NCBI GenBank assembly: GCA_033961575.1
Contig: CM066732.1
Span: 75,368,687 to 75,432,686 of the forward strand
DNA from: Aselliscus stoliczkanus
Taxonomy: Eukaryota > Chordata > Mammalia > Chiroptera > Hipposideridae
Reading direction: 5' to 3'
Length of the DNA stretch: 64,000 nucleotides
Shown here: piece by piece, positions 45,196 to 58,222 of the stretch
How positions within the stretch are numbered: position 1 is the first letter of the stretch
Layout of the letters: each line of letters opens with the position of its first letter
Program-made: the position numbers and the translations under genes
Notes under the pieces: model-generated
Databases searched by the model: none
The model's input: only the letters and a program-made list of their open reading frames with translations
What the model was told of the DNA's origin: nothing

Positions 45196-47639
45196 GGACA
45201 AATTAATGTTTATTTTTTTCTTTATATATAGCACTTTTTTTTCCTTTAGACATTTCTTTTTTCATATTAGCCATATGTGGCAATATTTCACATTTCCCTT
45301 ATCTTAATTAGTCCTTTGATTAAACATATACAGGTAGTCAGGGGCAGATGTCCGTGCTTAATCCTGGAGCAGGAACTAAGAAAGTGAATCTACCCAGAGG
45401 GAAAACCTTTGATGAGAGGTCTGGGGGTGGGAAGGAGTGACAGCCTGTCTGTGGGAGCTGTGACATTTTGAAAACACCAAATTCACTGTCACCTTCAGCT
45501 TTTGCTGTGGGGCAAAAAGGATAACAAAGGTTGGGGCTTTTGTCCTCTCTTGTGGGCAGATTCCCCCTGTTGAGTTTTCCTTTTTTGGTGCCTGTGGCCA
45601 CAGAAGACAGCTGCCCTAGGAACCCCCACCTATTTTTAGGTACGGTTCAACACCCTACAGACAGCAACCCTTCCAGGTACCTCTATATTCATTTTCAATA
45701 TTGCAGTCGCTAATATGAATCACCCAGGGTTTGCTTGACAAATTGCTAGACGTGAAGTGAGAATAAAAAGACCTGAAGTGTGAAGGTAAAGTCTTTAGTA
45801 GTGGAAAGTTGCCAAGGTGCCCTGACATCTCACACGTCTAATAGCTCCCTGTGCTACTTTAATGAAAAAACAATTCAGTGTATGTTCATATGTAATGCTA
45901 TTTGAGTGGAGTTCTCTGTGAGCAGAGTCCAAGATGTGGAGCCTGCTCAGGATCATCTAAACTGCTCTCCAGGATTTCATCTTTAAGGGGAACTTATCTG
46001 GGAAAGGAATCAGACTAGATGTTGCCTAGTCAGATGGACTACAAACTGTACATCATTCTTGGCATGCCAATGGATTTTCATTTTACATACTGACTAGGTT
46101 AGCTTATGTATGTTTTGTTAAATTAGGCCAAGCTCTTGGGGGATGATATTTTGTGTTGGAAATGCTGCTGTTTCTGAAAGCCATCAAACATCACCCTGGA
46201 GAGACAGCAGCTGGGCCTTAACAGCAGTCACATATCCATGGGCTTTAGCCTTGCAGTCCATTGATGGGAGTTCTGAAGATGCATCACCCTACTGACACCC
46301 TCTCAATCAACCAGACTGATTCAACCTCCTTTATATTCCCAAAGGATTTTTGACACAGGGGATACTCTAGGTAAATGTCAATCTAATGTCTCTAAACTGG
46401 AGCGTCTACCTCAATTTCCTTTCTGATCTGTTATCCTGGAGAGCTGGACTAAGCCATCAGGAAGTCTCCAAGACCTCATTTATCTCTGTACTGAAGGTTT
46501 TGAGAAGGCAAATCTTCTTCCTTAACCTGGGTCACACCCTAGAGGTTACTGTCAGGCTGCAGAAAAGGAAAGAAGAGAAGGATGCACTATCTAAGTCTAC
46601 CAATAGTCTCTTCACTCCTTTTACTAGTGCTCCAGCCCCCGGGTTGGGTTATCTGCTGGCTCAGCTTTGCCCTCCTGTCCTAATAACCTCTATTCCACAA
46701 TGCCTCCTTCCTTGGTAAAATGGGAATAATCACACTTTACTCACTCCAAGGCAGAAGCTAGACCAGAGGAGCTCTTGAAATAATTTCCAGATAGAGAAGA
46801 AAAGTTGATTGGATGAAGAGTGAGGTATTAGCAAAGAAGAACAGTCAAAGAACAATTGTGATAGGTCTAAAGAAAAGAGGATACTGATGCCTTAAACAAT
46901 GGACTGGACAAGGGAGACACAGAAGAAATTAATGTTCTCCATCCCACCCAGCAGCGCCCACTCCACCCCATATCCTTAAGTGCCTAACTAGAATCAAGGG
47001 GAACATGAGCAATAACTAAGCAGGACCACGGGACCAATGTCCAAGAGAGACCATAAGAATTAGAAAACATTCAGAAGAGGGAAGAGCACTCAAAGGAGAG
47101 GAAGTCAAGGAAGGACTCTTGGAAAGGTGGAGGGGTGGGGGTAGCGGTGGTTCTGGCAAGGAAGTGGAAAGAAGTTGATCCTTGAACAGGGAGGGAGAGC
47201 AGAGGACATACCCCAGTGAAGGCCAGAGCAGCTGGGCCAGAGTGTTGCTGGGACTAAGAGGGGCTAAGCTATGTGGAGTCTAACTCTGGAAGGCTTTAAA
47301 GGCTGCCAGAGGAATTCCGACTCTGTCCTTCAGTCCATGATGGGTCCCTAGAGATTGTGTTAACAGAAAATTACATGAAAATGTGTGTAAGAAACAATAG
47401 TGAAAGGAGTTGTAATTGTAATATTGTAACCCGTTTTCTATACTACTTGAATTTTTAAACTTTTGCTTTAACCATGTGCAACTGTTATGTTTCAATTTTA
47501 AAACCAATTAATTTTTTATACCACAGATAATACAACATATAATTTGTGCCAATACCTTTGACAATTTTAAAATGGGATGGTCAAGCAACATTGTTGAGTA
47601 TAGAGGAGAACAATGGGAGGGCAGCATGGATGATGGGTT
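45196..47639. other. Repeat-poor intergenic sequence
   Basis: No gene is recognised. The 110-codon frame at 46386-46718 has no domain signal and no splice context. Positions 47090-47180 are G-rich. Positions 47270-47345 may belong to an ancient repeat of unknown family. Confidence 0.4.
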
Positions 47640-47780
47640 TGAATGCTGGCTTCTGAGTGACTTATATTCTGAGCCTCAAATTTCTCTAAAACAGAGATAA
47701 TGATACTCACCTAAGTGACTATGATAGAGTATATCAAGTGCAGACCCTGGTAAGTACTCAATAAATGTATAAATAACAAA
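47640..47780 (-). repeat. MIR SINE fragment, antisense
   Basis: The antisense MIR core appears as 'ctgagcctcaaatttctctaaaacagagataatgatactcacc...aagtactcaataaatg'. Confidence 0.75.
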
Positions 47781-47973
47781 TAGAGAGGCTCCTATTGTAA
47801 AAACAGGTCCTGCACTAATGTGAGGATGGTGGAGATGGAAAGGGGATGGGCTGGAGTCATTTCAAAAGCAAAATGAACTGAACTCATCAGCTATGGGAAT
47901 TTCAGGAAAGGGAATACTCACAGCTTCCCCCTGGGACTATGCACTAAAGCCACATCTAAATATCCAGTCCTGG

Positions 47974-48094
47974 GGGCCAGCTGAGTGGCATGGTGGTTAA
48001 GCACCGGCTTGGGAAGCCAGCGGCCCCAGTTCGGGTCCCACATATGAGGGCCAGTGACACTGCCCTCAAAAAATAAAAAAATAAATGAATAAAT
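47974..48094 (+). mobile_element. Short-form tRNA-derived SINE
   Basis: Head GGGCCAGCTGAGTGGCATGG to CAGTGACACTGCCCTC, then an A-rich tail with AAATGAATAAATA. The 16-bp duplication aaatatccagtcctgg is perfect at 47958-47973 and 48095-48110. Confidence 0.94.
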
Positions 48095-48164
48095 AAATAT
48101 CCAGTCCTGGTGCTCATCCTCAACTCAAATTTCTGAAATGCCCTCTTTAAGAAAATGTGATTTC

Positions 48165-48275
48165 TGGGCAGTGAACACACAATATTATATACAGATGATG
48201 AATTACAGAATTGTACACCTGAAACCTATGTAACTTTACTAACAATTGTCACCCCAATAAACTAATTTAAAAAAA
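48165..48275 (+). mobile_element. Very short L1 3' end
   Basis: About 110 bp of L1 3' UTR ('gaattgtacacctgaaacctatgtaactttactaacaattgtcacc') plus A tail. The wording matches the L1 end at 17625-17690. Similar flanks 'aaaatgtgatttctgg' and 'aaattgtgattccttg' suggest a target duplication. Confidence 0.8.
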
Positions 48276-48289
48276 ACACACAGAAATTG

Positions 48290-49919
48290 TGATTCCTTGA
48301 AGGACAGTTATTCCACAGACAGCCTGAAGGTGTCACTGCAGACAGTACCATCCATACAACGCTTTTCATCTTGGTGTCTGGACTGTCATTTCTGAAGGAA
48401 AAATTCCACTGTCGATCCTTATTTAACTCCCCTTATTCCAGGCTCCTGCCCTGAATGTAGCTTCTTCTCACTCTTGTGAATCTCTACCTTTCCTTCTACC
48501 TCCCTGCTCTGAATGATATGGCTATCTGGAGGTGGATCTGTGCCCTTCAAGGCAGCTGAGCCAACATTATGAGTAGGGTATACTTAAGCTTTTCTGCTCT
48601 CTCTCCATCATGTTCAGATAGATTATTTACCAAGACCGATACCCATGCTGTCATCTCACCCACATTCCCCGGAACCTCTTGAATTTCCACCAACGAATGT
48701 AGGGGGCACCCCTACAGCTCTTTCTCCCACGCTCTTTAACGTCTCTCCTAACTTGGCCCAATTTTCAAATATTAGTGTTTAAAGACTTAGTGAAGCAGTA
48801 GTCTACCTCACTTTATGAAAATATCAGAGTTCTTGGTAAAATAATCCCTAAACTGTAGCCTGTAAATAGCCTTAGGACATAGGAAAAGATGAGCATTCCT
48901 GAACCAAGCTGAGTGACTTATCCACAGGGCATATGTCACAGTCATGGGACTGGACTCTGACAGCTGAGACCTGGTAACAAAGGAAAAATACCCCAGGCCA
49001 ATTTCCCCCTTTCTCTCTTCTCACAGCTTCTGTTTGTGACCCTTCTTACTCTGTCTCTCATTTCCTTCCAGCATGTAAAAATCGGCCAACAATTAACTTT
49101 CCTCATCAATATTTTTAGAGGTATCCTCCATTCACAGCCTCAGACATCTCAATTTTTAATAATTATCCAAGTAATCTGGGGTTGTGCTCCAGAGAACAGA
49201 GTCTCTGCAAAGAAGTTTGGGAAAGATATTATCTTAGTCATTACAAGAAAAGACTGAGGGTCAAGTTTCCTAAATCTTTAATCTATTTGTAACCTGAAGC
49301 AAAGCTTTTGGCAGCTATGATTCTGTTTACCTTTGTCCTAAACCAATCCCCAGACCTTAGACCATAGAGTGAAAATAAAATGTCCACATCCCCATAGTTT
49401 CTGGTGGTAGATTTTTGCCTCTGATGCTGAAAGGGATCATGAACGCCTCACCCAAGAGCAGCAGGTACCTCCTTTCATTTATGTATCATATCTAGCTGAG
49501 GACCAGTCTGTCATGTGGACTGGTCCTAGGGCTAAGTCCCCTCGCACCTTGACTAAACTCAGGATGAATTTACACCCAAGATAAAAGAGCACATCTACTG
49601 GGATGAAGAGGAAGCCATGTGGTGTTAAGCCCACACCCTTTGCTGATCCAACTGCTTCTCCCCAAACACAACAGAACGTGAACAACCTACACCCTACAGG
49701 TATTACTTGGTTACTGCTTACAAACAGTGAAAAGGGAGAGCCAGGAATTTTGGCCAGGGACTGACACATGCAGGGGTGACACATGCAGGCCTCCTCCTTC
49801 CCTGATGGCAGGTTACTCAACACACAGATTGGGCACGTGGTTGGGGCACCTGCAGAGTAGGAGCACCCCAAGAGATGTTTATTGTGAGAAAGACCAGAGC
49901 ATTGTTGAACTTGTTATAC
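48290..49919. other. Unassigned intergenic sequence
   Basis: No gene or confident repeat. The antisense 130-codon frame at 49479-49871 and other open frames have no recognisable domain. Confidence 0.4.
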
Positions 49920-49921
49920 TA

Positions 49922-50002
49922 TTGGGTTGTTGGAAAAGTCATGACGTATTTTTTCTGTGTTTTTCATTGCAAAAATGCGTCATGACTTTTCCAACAACCC
50001 AA
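49922..50002 (+). mobile_element. Palindromic mariner-type MITE, copy 3
   Basis: An 81-bp element in the same orientation as copy 1, with TA at 49920-49921 and 50003-50004. Both inverted ends carry the same change (TTGTTGG instead of TTGTCGG), so the arms match each other. Confidence 0.93.
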
Positions 50003-50544
50003 TAATTTTAAAGTGTAGTGTTTAACAGTTCTTTGGGGGAGGGAGAAAGTTTTTTCGGGGCTTAGAGCCTCTGATTCCAATCCTGCCTGCCAGGGGAGAC
50101 CAAACCTCCTGGATGGACACACCGCACCCCCAGCCCCTGGTTACATGGAGGAGCAGAGACCCCGTGACACCACAGCAGTTGAGGGTGAGTGCCTTCCCCC
50201 AAAGCACCATGAAAATATCATACTTTGACTAGAAAACAGGTTGTAAACGCAGGACCTGTTGGCTCAATGTCGCCAAGCAATGCAGAAATGCATTTTGTTC
50301 GGTTTTCACAATATTTTAAAATATGAAAATGTTCACATCAAAATGCATGTTTTGATTTTTTTTTTCTTTAATAACATCGGTACTGAATGCAAAGTGCTAT
50401 TTGCTTGTCTGACCTGAGTGTGGGACACGCTCTCTCAGGTGAACTCTTTGAGATGCCACCACACCCCTTGGACACACACGGCCAGCTTCACTCATCTGTG
50501 AAACCTGTCTGGCCCGTATAGGTAAAAACATTGGATTGCAAGTA

Positions 50545-50668
50545 ACTTGGTTTGCAAGTGTTCCGCAAGACGAGCAAACATTTCTAATCCATTTTAACGT
50601 GGTAAACGAGCGATGTCTTGTAATATGAGCAGTTTGTTTCCAGAACGAATTATGCTCGCAAACCAAGG
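50545..50668. mobile_element. TA-flanked palindromic MITE of another family
   Basis: The ends CTTGGTTTGCAAG and CTCGCAAACCAAGG are inverted repeats. TA lies at 50543-50544 and 50669-50670. Length is 124 bp. The interior contains CG-rich words (ccgcaagacgagc, aaacgagcgatg), unusual for neutral mammalian DNA. The superfamily is probably Tc1/mariner from the TA target; the family is not assigned. Confidence 0.7.
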
Positions 50669-50670
50669 TA

Positions 50671-51426
50671 TTACTGTCCTTGAGTTTGATATCCTTTATA
50701 AGCTTTGGTCCCCATCAAAGAGCAGAATTTGTACCACAAGAAATACATAAAGGCTTTGACAGTCTTGTTTACAGGTCACTGTGAATGAAGGTCCTGACAG
50801 CTGTTTTTCTGTGGGGAAATTCAGAGCTTGAGAGCTCCGATTCTGAGGGGGATGGATGGAGGTGGTTGCTAACCACTAGAGGAGTAAGGAAGACTGAGCC
50901 CGAGATTGGAAGGAGAATATAAATTCAGAATTTCACAGTGGCGCTGTCCATCAGCAGTGTGCCTGACTCACTTGGCCTTCCATACCCAATCATGGCTCCT
51001 CTCTCTTCCAGGCTGGCTGCACTGAGGGATGGGTAGCCTTTTTCAGTTCAATATGCTGGAGCTAAAACAATTTCAGTTTAATTGACCAGGGCAACTGGCA
51101 CAGGACATGCTGCCCATGGTATTAGGAAAAGCCAAATATGTTGGACTGCTTGGCTGAACTTATAGAAGAATCTCTACGTTGCCAGGTCCCTGGGCACTTC
51201 AGGCAATAGGTTCAGTCCATATTGTGCATTTCCCACAGGAAGAGTAAATGAAATCACACACTGGTGCACACAGGGTGTGCCTGCCTAGGGTGAAACCCCT
51301 GAGCATCCCTGGCCATCCTCCCCTTACCTATGGCTGCATTCTGCGCTAAAATATAAAGCAGCTTTGGGGTTAACTGATTCTTTTGCCTTCTGCATTAAAA
51401 AAAAAAACAAACAAACAGAAAAAAGC
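50671..51426. other. Unassigned sequence
   Basis: No gene or clear repeat is visible between the MITE and the SINE pair. Confidence 0.4.
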
Positions 51427-51439
51427 CAAATGACATTAT

Positions 51440-51559
51440 TTTTCTTATTTTTTTTTTTTTTTTTAGAGGGCAGTGTCACTGGCCCTCATATGTGGGATCC
51501 GAACCGGGGCCGCTGGCATCCCAAGCCAGCTCTTAACCACTGCGCCACTCAGCCGGCCC
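51440..51559 (-). mobile_element. Short-form tRNA SINE, antisense, part of a tandem pair
   Basis: The reverse complement has the GGGCCGGCTGAGTGGCGCAG head and the CAGTGACACTGCCCTC end. It lies inside the same outer duplication (caaatgacatta at about 51427-51438 and 51699-51710) as its neighbour at 51573-51698. Confidence 0.9.
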
Positions 51560-51572
51560 AAAGGAGTCCTGG

Positions 51573-51698
51573 TTTTTTGTTTGTTTGTTTGTTTGTTTGT
51601 TTTTTAAGGGCAGTGTAACTGGCCCTCATATGTGGGACCGAACCGGGGCTGCTGGCTTCCCAGGCCAGCGCTTAACCACCGCGCCACTCGGCCGGCCC
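51573..51698 (-). mobile_element. Short-form tRNA SINE, antisense, with (TTTG)n tail
   Basis: The reverse complement has the GGGGCCGGCCGAGTGGCGCGG head and a (CAAA)n tail. About 13 bp ('aaggagtcctggt') separate it from the partner SINE. Confidence 0.9.
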
Positions 51699-51821
51699 CC
51701 AAATGACATTAAAAATGCGTTACCTAAGGTTTAACATCTTCAAAATGGTCAAGATTAGCTAAAATTTTTGACAATAAGGTAGGGATAATGCTAAGTGCCC
51801 AAGAGTCTATAAAGATCTTCC

Positions 51822-52282
51822 TTTTTTAAATTATTATTATTATTTATTTTTACATGGGGAATTGGGGGAGGGGAACAACGTTGGGGAATCAGGGAAGGGG
51901 AACAGACAAGTTGCTGTCTTTTTGTTCTTCAGTCTAGTTGTGGAGGACGTTGTTTCACTGGCCCATGTTGGTATCATCATTGCGCTCTTCCTGGATGAGG
52001 CAGATTGGTCGCCGGCCTCTGGATGGTCGCTCATTGCGGCTATTGGCAGCTCACGCTGGCTGCCGGCCACTCATGCTGGCTGCTGGCCACTCACTGTAGC
52101 CTATGGCAGCCCACTGCAGCAGGGGCTACAGTCTACACCGTCGCCGGGGCTCGCAGCCCAGCTCCAAGTGGAGCTGTTGTTAGCTGTGGAGGGTAGTGTC
52201 ACTGGCCCTCATATGTGGGATCTGCACTGGGGCCGCTGGCATCCCAAACCAGCTCTTAACCAATGCGCCACTCAGCCGGCCC
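51822..52282 (-). mobile_element. Long-form tRNA-derived SINE, antisense
   Basis: The reverse complement has the GGGCCGGCTGAGTGGCGC head, the GC-rich body and the CCCCAATTCCCC end. The usual poly(A) is replaced by an (ATT)n-like run. Repeats 'ataaagatcttcc' (51809) and 'ataaagatctttc' (52284) flank it. Confidence 0.9.
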
Positions 52283-52295
52283 AATAAAGATCTTT

Positions 52296-54639
52296 CTAAA
52301 CCAGAAGTCAGTTGTCTTCTTCTGGCCCTTCTGCTCATGTTTTCTGATTTCCAACTATGTTCTTTATTGCCCAAGTTGTAATGTTTGTTGATTTAAATGT
52401 AGAGAACTATAGATGAGAGAGAAAACCTGTTGGATCACATTATGCAAAACTGTCTCCCAGGTTACAGAAAAACAAAAGGTACCTCCTTGGGAATCCCCAC
52501 CATAGGGACAGGTCATCAAGACTCAGCACCTCCCAAAATTCCCAAGAGCTCTGTGACAAATCAGAGAATGCCTGGGCCTGACTCTTACCACTAGGTGTCA
52601 CACTAAACAATTAGAAATAAAGACCACCAGGTCCTGAAGGCAATCAGGTACATAAAGCCATTAAAAGAGGTACAAAGAAAACTTACTCCCAAGATACTTT
52701 TACTTATGCATGATTTTCTTTCTTTTTTTTAATGATTTTCTTTTTTAATAGTCATTTTAAACCTGCAGCTACAAATCCTTTCCTACGGTATCCTTTATTA
52801 TAAGGGCATTTAGAGTTCAACTTTTCTATACTATTTTTACAGACATGAATACCCCCAGATAGGGAAACATCTACCCTCTGTTTTATCCAACAACTGGAGT
52901 AGAAAATACCTTGTGTATCTTCCAAATTATGGCATATTCAGTGTCATTTTCAAACTGTGTTTTCAAAAATGTTAATACTACAACTGCTTTGACCAAATGA
53001 TTAATATGTTGGGATAGAAATTAGATTAACTGCCATGGGGTATCTAGGTAAATTTCTCTGCATTTCAGTTTCTTTTTAGGAAAGTAGGAACAATACCTAT
53101 CTTACAAGATTAGCTCTGAGAACAAGGTGTTGCGTAAGGTGTTGGAATCCTTCCAAACATTTATACTATGAATTTCCAAGAGACAGGGTCACTCTTAAGC
53201 AGGGTTATACATGCCTGTGTGGCCAACTAATACCATTTTTAAGCTGGAAAAAAACCCCTCTAAATAGCATTAAATCCAATCTTATTATTACAAAAGCAGA
53301 TATACCACAGCAAAGTTAATTGATATCTCCAATTAACATGCACTTAATTAGAGACAGAGCCTGGATTATAAGTCTCCTACTTACAGTCGCTGTTTCACTT
53401 TGCTTCAAAAATTGTATAATATTTGTATATCACACACCTACAGACAGTGGAGTCTATCCCTGGGAAGTTTTCATTTTAGCATGTGATCATTACTACCCTC
53501 AAGGTTTTACTTCTCAACTTTTTTTTCGCCCTCATATTTTGGCTGTCACCCTCATTGACCCAGATTCCCTACATTCAGAATTGGGGGTGAGGGGTGGGGA
53601 TAGGGAGATTCAGAGAGGATAAAGGTTGGTAAATACATGGCCAGGCAAGTTAAAGGTGATTGCAACAACCTTCAGAAATCTGCAAAACTATGAGAGGCCT
53701 CCTGGGGCTAATTGTGAAGAACTCTGACCAAAGTTGCTTTGTTTTGCCTGGACCAACTGTAGAAGTAAATCAATAAACTTCAGGGCTTGTTGGCTAGGTG
53801 AGGGTGCAGAGGATAGCATAAATCCTATTTCTGTGGTTGAAAACAAGAGGACGGTGAGCCTGGAGTGGCTACCCACATTGCATGCATAGGTACAACTGCT
53901 GCCCACCCCCAGGGCAGGAGAGCAAGAAACCAGGAAGGGCAGGATGGGGACAAAGCTGGGCTACCTTGAGCCTCCTGCAGTATGCCTAGCATCTCCTTTC
54001 TTGGCCATCACTTAAGGCCCAATCTTAGGTAAGGCACTACTCAACCCATTCTTCAGCCTCCTTCTCCAAATGCCTCTGGAAAGTTACCCAGTTTGGCACC
54101 CAGAAGTGGGCTCAGCATCCATTCTTTGCAGCAGCACAGTGCAATTCAGGAAGCAATAATTATTTCGTTATTGCCAGGTAGCTACAACCTCTACTACCTT
54201 GCCTTACTTGAAAACAATTTTGTTTTATGTTTAGCATTTTCCCCTCATACGGGTCAGAGTGCTTACCCCTCCCCAGTCACGAGGATTGTTAACCCCGAGG
54301 AAATTATTTGAGGGTTCTCCAAGCATTTAGACTTTCAACGCCAAAACTTTCACAGCTTCGACCTGAGGCGGGCTGGGGGAGTGCTACATGTCCCTGCCCT
54401 GCAAACAACCTGGTGTCCGCAGGGACGCAGAGGCAGCCCTTCTCCCCACCAGTGTGTCCTTCCCTACAGACTGAAGTTTGAGGAAACGAATCCTTACACC
54501 CAGCCATCATTTCCACTCCCGTTTCCAAAAGATCAAAAAAAAACAAAACGGAAAGGACCGGCCGATTGGCAAACCCCAACGAGGAACCGCTCAGCAGGTC
54601 TGCACCTTTGGGATCTCTTCAGCCGAGGACCCCACATCC
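52296..54639. other. Upstream intergenic sequence of NFKBIA
   Basis: No gene is recognised. Positions about 53030-53115 resemble an antisense MIR ('catttcagtttctttttaggaaagtaggaacaatacctatc'). Open frames of 60-100 codons (53320-54579) have no domain signal. This stretch could hold distal NFKBIA regulatory DNA. Confidence 0.4.
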
Positions 54640-54977
54640 AAACGATCGTGGGAAACCCCAGGGAAAAGAAGGTTTCTTGCAGAGGGACAGGATTACTGAG
54701 TGCAGGCTGCAGGGAAGTACCGGGAGGGGGCCTTGTCGGGAGGACTTTCCAGCCACTCAGCGTTCATCAAAAAAGTTCCCTGTGCATGACCCCAGTGGCT
54801 CATCGCTGGGAGTTTCTGTGATGAACCCCGGCTCAGGGTTTAGATTGCTTTGAGAAGACGAGGCCAGTTCTCTTTTCTGGTCTGACTGGCTTGGAAATTC
54901 CCCGCGCCTGACCCCGCCCCGGAGAAATCCCCTGCCAGCGTTTATAGGGCGCCGCGGCGGCGCTGCCGAGCCCACAA
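54640..54977 (+). promoter_or_regulatory. NFKBIA promoter with four NF-kappaB-type sites
   Basis: GGGAAACCCC lies at 54650-54659, GGACTTTCC at 54742-54750, GGAAATTCCCC at 54893-54903 and GGAGAAATCCCC at 54921-54932. A GC box (CCCCGCCCC) is at 54912-54920 and a TATA-like TTTATAGGG at 54941-54949. With initiation near 54970 (inferred from TATA spacing) the sites fall at about -320, -228, -75 and -45, agreeing with the known kappaB arrangement of the mammalian IkappaB-alpha promoter. They mediate NF-kappaB-induced resynthesis of the inhibitor. Confidence 0.9.
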
Positions 54978-55077
54978 CAGTCCTAAGCCGCCTGCGACAC
55001 AGCGACGAAGGGAGCGCGCAGCCCGCAGCCGAGCGCAACTGGGGAGCAGCGCCTGACCGGCCACCGCGCACCGCGCC

Positions 55078-57703
<2,626 letters not shown>

Positions 57704-58222
57704 GCCTCAGAGAGTATCTGAAAGAACTTGGACTTGTATATTTGTACAAAAAAAGAGTTATATTTTTCTAAGAAAAAAAGAAAGAAAAAAATTCAAAGGG
57801 TGTACTTAAAACCACACTGCCTGGCCTGAAACATTTTACTGTAGTGGATGAACCCTCATTTTATTTTTGTGAACTTTGAAAGGGGGACAAGAAAGAGCAT
57901 TAGGGTTCAAAGAAAGCCTCTTTTTAAACCTCACCATTGTGGGGTTTTTCGAGAAGGTGATCCAAAATTCGATGAAAGGACTGCATTTTATTTATTGTGC
58001 TTTTTGATTGAACCACGATGGCTTCAGTGGCTGTGCCCAGTTGTATCCTGTGACATGTAACAATGAGGTGTTGTTAAACCTTTCAGTGGTATGGGGTTAA
58101 AAGTCACTACCTGTCCAGGTTTGTGTTACACTCCTGTAAATGGTGTACATAGTGTATTTTGTTGGTAATTATTTTGCTACTTTGAAGATGTATATTTATT
58201 AAACAGATTTTTTACAAACAGA
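57704..58222 (+). promoter_or_regulatory. NFKBIA 3' UTR and polyadenylation signal
   Basis: The UTR contains AUUUA-type words (around 57988 and 58193), consistent with an unstable mRNA. The poly(A) signal is ATTAAA at 58198-58203, so cleavage is expected near 58220. The 70-codon frame at 57848-58060 lies within the UTR and is not a gene. Confidence 0.85.

Noticed and set aside
54565..54590. 'aaggaccggccgattggcaaacccc' resembling the SINE head
   Set aside because: The resemblance is about 12 bp, with no B box or tail; it belongs to the conserved NFKBIA upstream region.
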